From positions 1 through 20,000 of the forward strand of contig LUCW03000328.1 of assembly GCA_001586965.3 (NCBI GenBank): 20,000 bases of DNA, in the 5' to 3' direction. Positions 1 to 16,267 of the stretch are shown piece by piece. The position numbers and the translations under genes were made by a program. The notes under the pieces are model-generated. The model did not search any database, was not told the origin of the DNA, and saw only the letters and a list, made by a program, of their open reading frames with translations. Positions within the stretch are counted from its first letter, which is position 1. Each line of letters starts with the position of its first letter. Origin of the DNA: Sphaeroforma sirkka. Taxonomy: Eukaryota > Opisthokonta > Ichthyosporea > Ichthyophonida.

Positions 1-189
1 GCGAATATTCTTAATTTTCATTGATTGTATCGCTGACCTAATTAGGAAACCCATATTTGTATGTCTGATCAATTGAAGAGGTCGCATGAGCGAGAATTTT
101 CTAAGCGCATGACTGGAGATATTTTGCGGATGCAACCAATGTTGCGTTTATGCTGCTTGGCGCAAGTGTAATTTGCAATTGTTACTGAT

Positions 190-480
190 ACATGTTAGAG
201 CTGCCAGATATGCCAGAGCCGTCAGAACTGCCAGAGCTGGCAGACATGCCGGAACTGTCAGAATTGCCAGAATTGCCAGAAATGCCAGAATTGCTAGACA
301 TACCAGAGATGTCGGAATTACCGGAGCTGCCAGACATGCTAAAGCTGCCAGACATGCTAGAGCCGCCAGACATACCAGAGCTGTCTGAACGGTCAGAGCT
401 GTCAGACATGCCAGACATACCAGGCATGCCAGAGTTATCAGAATTGCCAGAATGACCAGAGCTGTCAGGGCCGTCATGGC
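190..480 (-). repeat. Degenerate 9-bp tandem repeat coding S-[G/D/S]-x
   Basis: About 30 degenerate copies of a 9-base unit, on the minus strand roughly TCTGGCAnn or TCTGACAnn. In one minus frame it reads as repeated tripeptides such as SGM, SDS, SGN and SGI. Because the period is a multiple of three, all frames stay open: another minus frame reads Leu/Ala-rich and the plus strand reads Pro-Glu-Leu/Met tripeptides. Weaker copies recur around 660-745, in the linker after cysteine module 1. Confidence 0.8.
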
Positions 481-520
481 GGTCAGAGTCGTCTGGTCAG
501 TTATAGCTGCTAGAAATCTC

Positions 521-577
521 GCAATGTGAATGGGTGCACTTATTCAATTCACCGCACTTGTCAGACCACTGGCAGCA
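521..577 (-). other. Cysteine module 2
   Basis: Nineteen codons with exactly the same cysteine spacing as module 1 and the same Ser, Gly and Lys positions (CCQWSDKCGELNKCTHSHC). It lies 241 bp downstream in a different frame. That frame is open from 628 down to a TGA at 497-499, and the Ser-rich repeat continues in the same frame after the TGA. Confidence 0.5.
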
Positions 578-761
578 CTCCTTTCCCTCCTGGATGGATG
601 CTTCTCTGCGCAAGTGATCTTGTAACCGTTATTGCCATCTTTCTGGATCGAGTATTGCGGCTAGGGCGACTAGAGCGGATAGGTTGTTTAGAGCTGCGGG
701 GGGGGCCAGGCTGTTCAGAGTTATCAGGGCGGCCAGACTTTCCAAAGTTGTTAGGGGCACT

Positions 762-818
762 GCAGAAGCTCTCCGTGCATTTGAATCGGTTTCCGCAGTG
801 ACCTGAATACTCACAGCA
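762..818 (-). other. Cysteine module 1
   Basis: Nineteen codons reading CC-x5-C-x5-C-x4-C, with Ser three residues after the CC pair, Gly after the third Cys and Lys before the fourth. It lies directly in the frame of the signal peptide that starts at 944. Confidence 0.5.
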
Positions 819-2824
819 GACCTTGGATTTGTCGTATGACTTTCCAGTAGATCCCTTAGCGGCAGACGTGATCTCTTGATTGTATGACTTGGCGCTAACT
901 GCAATGGCATCGGCCACGACGGTGAGAATGGTAGAGAATTTCATGTTGAATTATTTGATTTTCTCATGAATAAACTGATCGACTACTGTCATTTCCAGTA
1001 GCATTTATTCACATACAGTTGATTATCGTGAGACCTAATCGAAGTCCAATGCTCTTCACTTTTATCTCAAGACTCCAGCTTGCGCCAGGCCATTTGATAG
1101 CGAATTAGTATGTTTCGGTAAAAAAATCAATCACAAGCAGGACCAGATGATTTTCAAAAAGGAATTGATAGTCCAATGCATCCATGGGACCCCATGAGGT
1201 AATCGGGTTACGGGACTACGTATGGCCAGTTCATATGTTCATACTAGGATAATCTGTGGGTATGCGAATACAGAGTTGGAACAACAGGGGACTTTCATAT
1301 TCGTCTAGACATGGAGCTGACTGTATTTATGCGGCGCGTAATTGGGGACACACCGGCTCAAATGACCAATTAGCTACGTTGTGTTTTCCATGGTTTAGGT
1401 GTGCATGTTACATGTGCCTTTACAAAAATGCACGAGAAAAAAAAGCTAAAGCCATTAACGAGTGACGTGACTAGAAGGGTCAGAGTGCAGGGCCCTCTGA
1501 AATATGTCGCTTCATTTAGCTGACTATTTATTTACTTCCCCATACAGACCCAGTCCAGCCACCTCTACTAAAGGGGCACGGTAGAGGGCCAGGGGTATGT
1601 GAGGGGAACCATGCAGAAAGTAGATATGTAAAACATTCATTGGACGGACTCACTTCACACAGTCCCAAACTCACCAAAAATGACCACAATAAAGTAAATA
1701 TTTTTCTTTCTTGGGGTTGTTCGGCTGGTATGTATGCTCTGGCAGTCTGTCTTCTGTATTTATTTGGTATTGCAATTTGAATGGCAGCCATGTGCACAAA
1801 ACCCTCTGGACGACGCGAAAATCTAAAATCTGCGATCTCCCCGGGCCATGGGTCTGGGTCTCTGGGACTATACATATGTAGAAGGGTGATTTTTTATCTT
1901 CTTTCTCAAAGCAAAACAAAAAGTATTCTAAAAAAAACATAAATATGTATCTATGTAGGAGCCACTCTAGTAGGAGGCTATGTTTTATTGTTTGGGTATT
2001 ATTGTTTTGAAAAAAAGGATTTGTGGGAACCCGGAACACTCAGGCCTCGGCATTTTTTGAATACATTTCTGAAATCAAAAACAGAATGAGATTTGTTTTT
2101 ATTTTTTATAAAAAAAAAGGACAAAAACAAATCCTTTGTTTGGAAAGACTTTGCAATTGTTATTTTAATAATAACGGAAACCCAATCATACATTGACATT
2201 TGACAGTAACCAAAAGACCAGACTCCTCACAGACCTCACTCCAGTCACTCTCCTGAGTCTCCAGTGACAGTCTCCAGAGATTTCCACCCCCCCTCCACCA
2301 CTCCTGACTCCTGCTCCATCCCACGCACCGTGGTCCACGGACTCCACGCATGCAGTCACGCACCCGTAATCAGTATAAATCAGGGCCCTAGTTCCCCACC
2401 ACCCCGACTAGGCCCTACTACACAACCCGCAGCAGTTTTTATTTGACCAAGATAAAAGCAAGGCTTCAGGCTCAGGGAGTCCAGGCTAGCTTTTCCTATT
2501 TATAGGTGAGCCCGGTCCAGTGGGTGAAGGACAGAAGGAGACAGCCGAATGCCGAACGGTCGTCAGCCCTCGCCTCTCGGGGCTCGGGCCCTAGCATCTT
2601 TTAATTTTTTTTTAAATATTTGAATTTAATATTCTATATATATTTACATAGTACATATGTAAATACAAAAATCTAAAATAGGTGGGGATAGGTCAATTCA
2701 AAAATGTGTAATTTTCAGAAGGCTACGAAAAAATATGTAAAAAAAATGCCTAAAAATATTCAAGTTAAAAAATATATACAAGAAGAGTCTAAGACTAAGA
2801 AAAGTGTTCAATTTCTAAATAGAA

Positions 2825-2874
2825 GAAAGCTATGACTCCTATGAGAGAAGGCTAAAATATGAATCATAGCCTTC
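2825..2874. repeat. Imperfect inverted repeat
   Basis: GAAAGCTATGACTC at 2825-2838 pairs with GAATCATAGCCTTC at 2861-2874 at 12 of 14 positions, leaving a 22-base loop. It lies in AT-rich non-coding DNA and no function is evident. Confidence 0.6.
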
Positions 2875-3057
2875 TAAATTAGAAAAGAGGGCTATGTATG
2901 AATGAGTGCTCACAAGTGCAGTGTTCTTTTCTTATAACCTTTTTACTTTTCAGGGTTGTCATTTTGTATCGTCTGGGTGTACCCCTTCTGATTGCAAATA
3001 TGAAAACAAATAAAAAGAACTTGTGCAAGACCTACGTACATCATTATGTCATATGGT

Positions 3058-3080
3058 ATGACGCCTCACAATTGCGTCAT
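3058..3080. repeat. Perfect 7-bp inverted repeat ATGACGC...GCGTCAT
   Basis: ATGACGC and GCGTCAT are separated by nine bases. The half-site TGACG(C) resembles the core recognised by CREB/ATF-type bZIP factors, so this could be a binding site or simply a short hairpin. It is 600 bases past the 3' end of the HAD gene and has no obvious target gene. Confidence 0.4.
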
Positions 3081-3696
3081 GTTCCAGAAGCCGTATACAA
3101 ATTTGTACTGTAGAGTGTAGTGTATTGGTATGTAGTATTATACTGGATTTCTAGCCAAACTTTATATCGCTGGCAAATCTATATAGTGGGTGCGAGGCGA
3201 GCTGGGATACCACCAATAAACAAGAGGCTTTCATTGCATTTTAAACCTAAACCCAAGATTTTATCCAGCAAGCACACAATCACTAGTATTTAGTGTAAAG
3301 GAATTACAATGTTCGAACTTTGAACAGAGCGTGCCATGTACTACTACCCCTACATGTACCGTTGGAATACAACTCTAAAATTAAATTGGATGACACACTC
3401 ACAAGCTACTCGCATTTTATGTCTGATATCCAGTGATGGCAGCTTTTATTTGTAATTTCCAATCACGACTAGAACATTTTTCGTGGCAATTATATGACAC
3501 AAGAATCATATTGTCGATGACAAAGGTTTTGCACCGTTGGAGCTATACTGCGCGATTTAACCGACTTCAAGAGCACAGGCGCACCAGATTTGAAATTTCA
3601 TACGATTGTGTACATGTTTTCGTATATCTGTATTAGTTATAAACTGCTTTGGCTTCATGGCCTATCATATACTTATTCTAATGAATAAACCATTTT

Positions 3697-10811
<7,115 letters not shown>

Positions 10812-10920
10812 ATTTGCATGTGTGTAGTAATGTTAGTAGGTCTTTGATATATCTGTTGAACAAAAGAAGGTATAATCCGTATGGGGCGTTTACTGTAGTT
10901 AAATATATATATAATACCAC

Positions 10921-10930
10921 CTATATAAAT
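10921..10930 (-). promoter_or_regulatory. Possible TATA box of the HDHD5-like gene
   Basis: ATTTATATAG on the minus strand lies about 110 bases upstream of the first ATG; a second TA-rich run lies near 10903-10914. In such AT-rich DNA this may be chance. Confidence 0.3.
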
Positions 10931-11586
10931 TTAAGAGATATAAATCGCGTGCAGTGCTTAGTGCATGACTTCGACTTTATCGTGACACGGCCCTACCGGT
11001 TGTTTTGCTGTTTGCTTTTCGTTGGATATGTCGGCTGTATGCAAATAGATACCCAAGAAGGGATTCAAAAGAGATAAACTCTGAACATGACAACATGACG
11101 ACAATATTTTATGTCTGCTCTCTTGTATGAATTTAAAAATTGTACGTGGTTTATAGAATAATAGTGGCAGCTGTCAGACACAGCAGGTCCTATTAGATCT
11201 CTTGAGCCAGACTGTCATACTGTCAGGCTGTCAGTATGCTTTTAGAAATGTTGATGAGCCCGCCAAAACGCTACTACTATATTTAGTATATAGATGCTTC
11301 GCAAGTAGACACTTTTTTTCATTAATGAGCTTGACATCATGTGTCACAACTTGCACGACCAGGCAACTCACAACCGGCGTCTCATACCGTTTGCCGTTTG
11401 GTCCTAATAAGCTAAAACGCATATATTCGAACACATTAATGTTTGACTTTTAACGTTTTCGTCAGTTTGTACCGACATCATGTTAGATTGAGTCCATTTC
11501 CAGTATTTAAAAAAAAAAGGAGGGCTTCCTTTAGGTTCTCCCGATCCGCACTGTATATTCTTTTTTCCAATTTCTAATTATTGGGG

Positions 11587-11690
11587 GTAGAAATGCCAAT
11601 TTTAAGAATTTATTTCGAACCCTATCTATACGCGAGTGCACCAAAATGACCAAACTGATACATACAGCAACAAAAATATCAAAACATGAT
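11587..11690. repeat. Dispersed repeat, copy 1 (core CTATACGCGAGTGCACCA)
   Basis: The core at about 11625-11642 is preceded by GGGGTAGAAATG...ATTTTAAG...ACCCTAT and followed by an A-rich stretch with ACCAAAC, CAGCAA and TCAAAACATG. A second, shorter copy in the same orientation lies about 700 bp further on. Confidence 0.65.
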
Positions 11691-12299
11691 AAAAGAGAAC
11701 AAGCAGAGTGGAGGAGTTTATTTTGTTAAAACCAAGCCAATTGAAGAACTGGAAAGGAATACTCGCAAAACAAAGCAGCGAGAGCTCAGACTCAGACTCA
11801 GGGCTGAACCGTCGTAAAAAAAAACCGGCCACATTTTGATATGTCGCTACTCACTAGTCTCTATGTGTGCCGACCAAAATGTGATATAGGTGTCGGGCTC
11901 CAATACGTATTTGTTTATACTTCCAAATGTTGGTACGATATCAAAACGTATTACGTTTTCACACTGTACATGAGAAATGACCCCAAAATGACATGTAATT
12001 TTTTTTTTTCTACATGAAATATTGAACTTTTTGAAATTCCGAGACTTACGTAGTTGCGTCGGTTTTCTTGATGACGCGGCACGTCGATTTTTGCCCTCAA
12101 AAGTACCAAATTCGAATTTTGAAAAACATAATATTTTCGAAATTTTGAGCAAACTAACTTTGTTTTGAGACACAAAATCCAAAACCTGTCCGGGTGATTC
12201 TTAAGTTCTGGTCATTCAAGGAATTTCCGCTATCTATTTAATGACTCATCAACCGGACCAGTTGGACCAGTGGTTGATGGTGCTATACTTGCTCAAAGT

Positions 12300-12400
12300 A
12301 GGGGTGATTTTAAACCCTCTCTATACGCGAGTGCACCATATCATTGTATTTTTACAGTCAAATCAACCAAAACTCCAGCAATACTCAAACCACATGTAAA
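12300..12400. repeat. Dispersed repeat, copy 2 (core CTATACGCGAGTGCACCA)
   Basis: GGGGTGATTTTAAACCCTCT precedes the same 18-base core, and ACCAAAAC, CAGCAATA and TCAAACCACATG follow in the same order as in copy 1. The direct orientation rules out terminal inverted repeats. Confidence 0.65.
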
Positions 12401-13013
12401 TATTTATTTCGAGGGTGGGACGGTGGTCAGTGGGTAGTTTCGGTTTTGAAAAATATGGAAAAATGTACTGTATCATGACCCTCTAGCTAGAGAAGTGTAA
12501 CATGGGAGAACGGACAAATTCGTAGGACTTAACTGTGTTCGAGTTTGTCGTACCATACTACTAAATTAAATAGCAATCTTGCTTTGTTTTGGAGGCCATA
12601 TCTCAATTCCAGCTATGCAAACATACCGGTCAATAATATCACGAATAAAAATATATTGGTCAACAAAAACAATAAACATGTGACAGCAAACAAAGTGATG
12701 TGTGGTTTTTGAACTTTTGGGGGTCATTTTCTTGCGTAGCTGAAGTACATTTTCAATACGAGCAAGTTGGCACATGTTGGTAGACAAGTAGTCAGTTCAT
12801 GCAATTTAAAATTGACAATGAAGACATGATATATTCTCCCACTTGTGGTTTGTGTTCATCACCCAAATGCGTATTCTACTTCTTTGTTGCTCTGAGTGAT
12901 TGTAATATCGCTTACCATTTGCTCTAACGTTTGTTTGTTTTCATATAAACTACTGCATCGATTTCGAAGTTTTATGGTATAGTAAATATGTACAGTATGG
13001 TGTTGGGTTGATA

Positions 13014-13019
13014 TTTATT
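13014..13019 (-). terminator. Polyadenylation signal of AOX copy 1
   Basis: AATAAA on the minus strand, 19 bases past the TAA stop. Confidence 0.55.
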
Positions 13020-13038
13020 AATTGGCTAAAACATAGAT

Positions 13039-14190
13039 TTACAGTCCAGTGAAGGAGCCTGGCTGCGGTAGTAGCGGTGAATTCACTGGCTCGTCATCCC
13101 ACTTGCTGACGTCTGTCCACGTGCGAACTAGCGTGCCTGTTTCGGTTCGCTCCCAAGGCCCGGCCGGGACTCTCCGCTTTGATACATCCGAGCTCATGAA
13201 GTTTGGTGATTTGTTTTGGTTGCCGTTTTCATGCATATCTCCTAGCTCATGATTGAAATCTCTGTGCATATACTCATCGGCACGGACACGGAGCGCTACG
13301 TCCCTGATAGTAGCTTCTTTTGGTAGGTTGTAGTATTCGCGAGCGACAACTGGGGCTGGCTTGTTTTCAATTGCACCAGCATCAATTGCAGTAATAAAAT
13401 CCGTGTATGCAGTGACAGCCGCCTCTTCCAAATAGCCAACGAATCTGTGCGCCGTGGCAGGTGAAACCCCGTACAAAATACCGTAGCTTAGTGCATAAGC
13501 ACCTTGGCTGAAGGTCACGAACTGACGCTCAATCCATGTGGGCTGGGTAACCTGCATCCAAATTAGCAAGTGCATGCGTTCATTCTCAGCCTCTTCTTGC
13601 AGTGGATTAATCCATCCATGGTCGGCCTGCATTAGCCTTAACGAACGGGCATGGCGGAAAGCTGAGGCCACAATACCCGGTACTGCCGCCAAAGTTTCCA
13701 GCGTTACTGCGTGATGATCGTACTTCTCTCGGAAGAATAAGTGCATAAGTTGCTCTAGACCTTTCATAAGCCCATATGAGACTCTGTCTCGCATGCCTTT
13801 CGGGTCATAATGTGCTTCGAGGTCAGTAGCCATGGACTCTAACTGTATGTTGTTTCTTTTCATTTCTTCCGGGGTGAGCTTGGTCTGATTCTCCTTCGTA
13901 GGATCTGCGAGTTTATTGTGGCGCTCGTAGCTTCTTGCGATCAAAGTTTGTGCCTCGGGAGAGATCCAGTGGTAGGGTCGGGCGCTGGCTTCTTTCGGAA
14001 GTGGATCTCCTAGTAAATTTGCAGTCACGTAGGATGCAATCACTACTCCTCCAAAGACACCGGCAGTATACTTAGCGGCCGCGCGGGTTCTGATCATTAC
14101 TGAGGTAGTTTTGGAGGCGATTTGGTGCATTTCACGAATCTGTGGTCTCTGGGCTAGTACTAGCCAACGTGCGCCAAGTGTTGAAAACAT
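13039..14190 (-). CDS. AOX: Alternative oxidase, mitochondrial, copy 1
   Basis: A single 383-codon exon. Alternative oxidase takes electrons from ubiquinol and reduces oxygen to water at the matrix face of the inner mitochondrial membrane, without proton pumping. All six di-iron ligands are present: Glu165 in LETLA, Glu204 and His207 in ENERMHL, Glu255 in GYLEEAA, Glu306 and His309 in RADEYMH. The usual LEEEA box reads LEEAA, but the metal-binding first Glu is kept. The N-terminus is basic and Ser/Thr-rich (mitochondrial presequence), then a hydrophobic segment at about 41-60 comes before the catalytic domain, which is unusual. After the last ligand the protein runs on for about 70 residues, longer than typical. 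Initiation at 14190 is supported by the matching start in the second copy. No introns, unlike the neighbouring genes. Confidence 0.97.
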   Translation of the reverse strand: MFSTLGARWLVLAQRPQIREMHQIASKTTSVMIRTRAAAKYTAGVFGGVVIASYVTANLLGDPLPKEASARPYHWISPEAQTLIARSYERHNKLADPTKENQTKLTPEEMKRNNIQLESMATDLEAHYDPKGMRDRVSYGLMKGLEQLMHLFFREKYDHHAVTLETLAAVPGIVASAFRHARSLRLMQADHGWINPLQEEAENERMHLLIWMQVTQPTWIERQFVTFSQGAYALSYGILYGVSPATAHRFVGYLEEAAVTAYTDFITAIDAGAIENKPAPVVAREYYNLPKEATIRDVALRVRADEYMHRDFNHELGDMHENGNQNKSPNFMSSDVSKRRVPAGPWERTETGTLVRTWTDVSKWDDEPVNSPLLPQPGSFTGL

Positions 14191-14250
14191 ATTTAGTTTA
14201 GGTGTATTCGTTGGTCTTGTGGATTATACTAATCACCGTTTCAATGTTTA

Positions 14251-14325
14251 TCTATTTATGTGTTTTTCACAAGCTGAAAAATTGATGTTCAAACCGATGA
14301 CCCCGCATAATATTCGTTGACCGCT
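14251..14325 (-). promoter_or_regulatory. AOX copy 1 promoter region with conserved upstream block
   Basis: On the minus strand a TATA-like CATAAATAGA (14251-14260) lies about 60 bases before the ATG. Upstream, AGCGGTCAACGAATATTATG continuing into CGGGG (14301-14325) matches the block before AOX copy 2 at 23 of 25 positions, with weaker similarity down to 14288. Confidence 0.6.
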
Positions 14326-16201
14326 GTAATGGATATAGATGGTGTTGGATCCGAAAGTTTGGACGATAGTCTGCTTCGATAGCGAAGTGTTCAAAAGTTT
14401 TGTCTGGAGTATGTAGACCTTGGAAGGGATAAAAATATGTATAGCTCCAAATCCTCCGATTGCTCGGTTGAACTAACATTTATATACAATACATTCTATC
14501 CGCACAACTTTCATGCTTCACATAATCTGTGAAGTCTGGGCTATCTATTATCGGCCATACAACAGTGAAATACACCTCTATTGTTTTATTTTTTGTATCT
14601 ATTATCGGCCATACAACAGTGAAATACACCTCTATTGTTTTATTTTTTGATAATACTATTTGTTTTGTTTTTTTAAAAACAGAAAAGAGAAAAGTAAAAT
14701 CAGGTTTAATTTTCAATGTTTACTCTGCGGAGTTCTATATTGTTTTTTAATAAAACTTTATCGTTGATTTCGATATTAATATTTTATTTAATTACAATTT
14801 TACAATGATATCAGAAATTCAGGATTTGATTTTTTTAGAAGGCCATGAATTTTGTGTACTTTTTTTTTTGTAGACAGCAGTCGACACTCGACACGACACT
14901 AAATACACACGTCTCACAACTCCTGACTTCGAGTAACCGGCTTCCGGAATCCCGGTCGCCCTAAAAAAAAAGTAAATCCGCTGGTATATAAATCAAAAGA
15001 ACCGTGTCCGACTGTCCGATCGGTCGGATACATATTTATTAGTATTTTTAGAAATGTATGTGCCTATTTTCAGGGTACCGAATAGAAGTTGAACGTAAAC
15101 GCATATTTATTCAATTTTAAAACGTTGTGACGTTTATGATAGGATCAAATGGGACTACCTAAATTCTTTCTACATATAGCACTGTTTCATATATTGAAAA
15201 CATGACGGACTTAAAAAATTAGACCTATAAAGTGCACCTAAAATACAGCGGATCGTATATGGGAATAAAGGTTTAACGTAAATGCATATTTATTTGATTA
15301 GAAAAGTTTTAGCGGAAAACGGTTTGAGCTGTATTAGTTAATGAGCCTGGGGCCCTGGGTTATTGTTTTTTTAATATTTTTGTATTTAAAAAAAATATAT
15401 ATATAACAGATCCATAATACGTCGCGACAGAATGTGGTAGTTGTTTTTTAAAAACAAATACACAAATAGATAGAAAGTGAGCCGGTGAGGCCGACAGCTC
15501 TTCTCATTTATATTTTTTTGCTTGTTTTGTTAAAAAAACAAAGAAAACAAACAAAATAACATAAATATCATAATATGTAAATATTTTGTAATGTTTTGTC
15601 AGAAAAAAAGATAAATATTTGCTTTGAAGGCTATTTTCAAGAAAAGTGGACCGGACTGAGAGTCACTCTGAGACTTCTGAGGTCTTTATAGAAATATTTA
15701 TTTTCAAAAAATACATATATTTGTGTGACTGTACAGTATTCTATTTTTGTTTTTTTTCTGAATATTTATAAAATAATATTGAAGGAAATTTTATCACTAT
15801 TAGTAAATAGTGGTCAGTGGTGAGTGAATACTAGGGCGTGAGGAAGGCCTATAGACTAAAATAACAACAGAGACAGTCTATCAGCTTCTATTGTGACCTG
15901 GCCTCCGTACCTGTTTTAATATGAGTGCTGGGGAGTATGTGAGCTTCCTGGGAACCAGTTCACTCCATGCATTCATGTAAGAATCGTGCAATGAACAGCC
16001 GCAATGAGGTTGCCATCGACTACTATCAAGCATCAGACCGAGAATACAGATATCATTGTTAACACAATAACTGTTAAACACGCTGATTGATATTATAATC
16101 ATTATAGTTGATACAACAGGCACGCCATGGTCCTTGAATACTTAATTCAGTGTTTAACTGTGATTCCTTGTAAAAAGACCATCCAACGTGATGTGCTGAT
16201 T
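14326..16201. other. Non-coding spacer between the two AOX genes
   Basis: No gene is supportable; the short frame at 15881-16123 has no recognisable domain. The spacer is AT-rich with many A and T runs. It holds a perfect 54-bp tandem repeat, a short direct repeat (AACGTAAACGCATATTTATT at about 15093 and a 1-mismatch version at about 15276), and a self-complementary TTGTTTTGTT...AACAAAGAAAACAAA near 15521-15553. Except for the proximal promoter block, it is not visibly duplicated with the AOX genes. Confidence 0.6.
14542..14649. repeat. Perfect 54-bp tandem repeat, two copies
   Basis: TATCTATTATCGGCCATACA opens both units (14542 and 14596), and I see no difference across the 54 bases; both end in TTTTATTTTTTG. 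It lies about 350 bp upstream of AOX copy 1 and has no counterpart at copy 2. Perfect identity implies a recent event. Confidence 0.95.
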
Positions 16202-16207
16202 TTTATT
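16202..16207 (-). terminator. Possible polyadenylation signal of AOX copy 2
   Basis: AATAAA on the minus strand, 60 bases past the TGA stop. Confidence 0.4.
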
Positions 16208-16267
16208 TTTTGGCAAAATACACATATGCAATGCACATGTGTAAATAGAAATTTATAATTAACACAT

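Larger units (their letters stand above)
182..944 (-). pseudogene. Secreted cysteine-module/Ser-rich repeat protein gene, apparently broken
   Basis: I do not recognise the family. The minus strand starts at 944 with ATG in a TTCAACATG context and reads a signal-peptide-like N-terminus (MKFSTILTVVADAIAVSA, likely cut after A18), although Asp12 sits in the hydrophobic core. A cysteine module follows at residues 43-61 with spacing CC-x5-C-x5-C-x4-C, then a Ser/Pro/Arg-rich linker. This frame closes at 561. A second module of identical cysteine spacing lies at 521-577 in another frame, and that frame runs through a TGA (497-499) into a Ser-Gly/Asp-x tripeptide repeat ending at 182. Reaching the second module from the first needs at least one frame change, and an 8-base C run (on the minus strand, near 700) is one candidate indel site. 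So this is a pseudogene, a gene with unseen splicing, or an assembly error. The signal peptide and paired modules suggest an extracellular or wall protein; that is inference. Confidence 0.45.
951..3696. other. Non-coding stretch between the secreted-protein locus and the HAD gene
   Basis: I see no supportable gene here. Short open frames exist on both strands but none has a recognisable domain or credible splice sites. The DNA is a patchwork: mixed composition to about 1500, GC-richer sequence at 1500-1870 and 2220-2600, and very AT-rich sequence with A and T runs at 1870-2170 and 2600-2880. The patchiness suggests decayed repeats, but no terminal repeats were found. AATAAA on the plus strand occurs near 3214 and 3684. 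Confidence 0.6.
10812..13038. other. Non-coding stretch between the HDHD5-like gene and AOX copy 1
   Basis: No supportable gene. Short open frames near 11202-11453, 11847-12182 and 12566-12787 show no domain or family signature. The stretch includes an imperfect palindrome at 11216-11238 (CATACTG...CAGTATG), a two-copy repeat with the core CTATACGCGAGTGCACCA, and several A/T homopolymers. Confidence 0.6.

Noticed and set aside
1000-1200. A minus-strand stretch reading WGPMDALDY...LVLLVIDFFT that recalls a retrotransposon integrase core
   Set aside because: It covers only about 30 codons, ends at a stop, and I found no flanking integrase or reverse transcriptase motifs or terminal repeats. 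A translated search against retroelement proteins would decide.
1528-1875. A 115-codon minus-strand open frame in GC-richer DNA
   Set aside because: No recognisable family, low-complexity start, no transcription signals. Possibly part of a decayed repeat.
2382-2417. Inverted repeat AGGGCCCTAG / CTAGGCCCT and a nearby CCGTGGTCCACGG palindrome (about 2328-2340)
   Set aside because: Short stems in GC-richer DNA with no neighbouring gene. Not enough for a regulatory or terminator call.
11847-12182. A 111-codon minus-strand open frame between the two copies of the 18-base-core repeat
   Set aside because: Composition is that of AT-rich filler with Lys/Phe/Asn codons from A/T runs; no domain seen. 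It could belong to a repeat element but nothing proves it.
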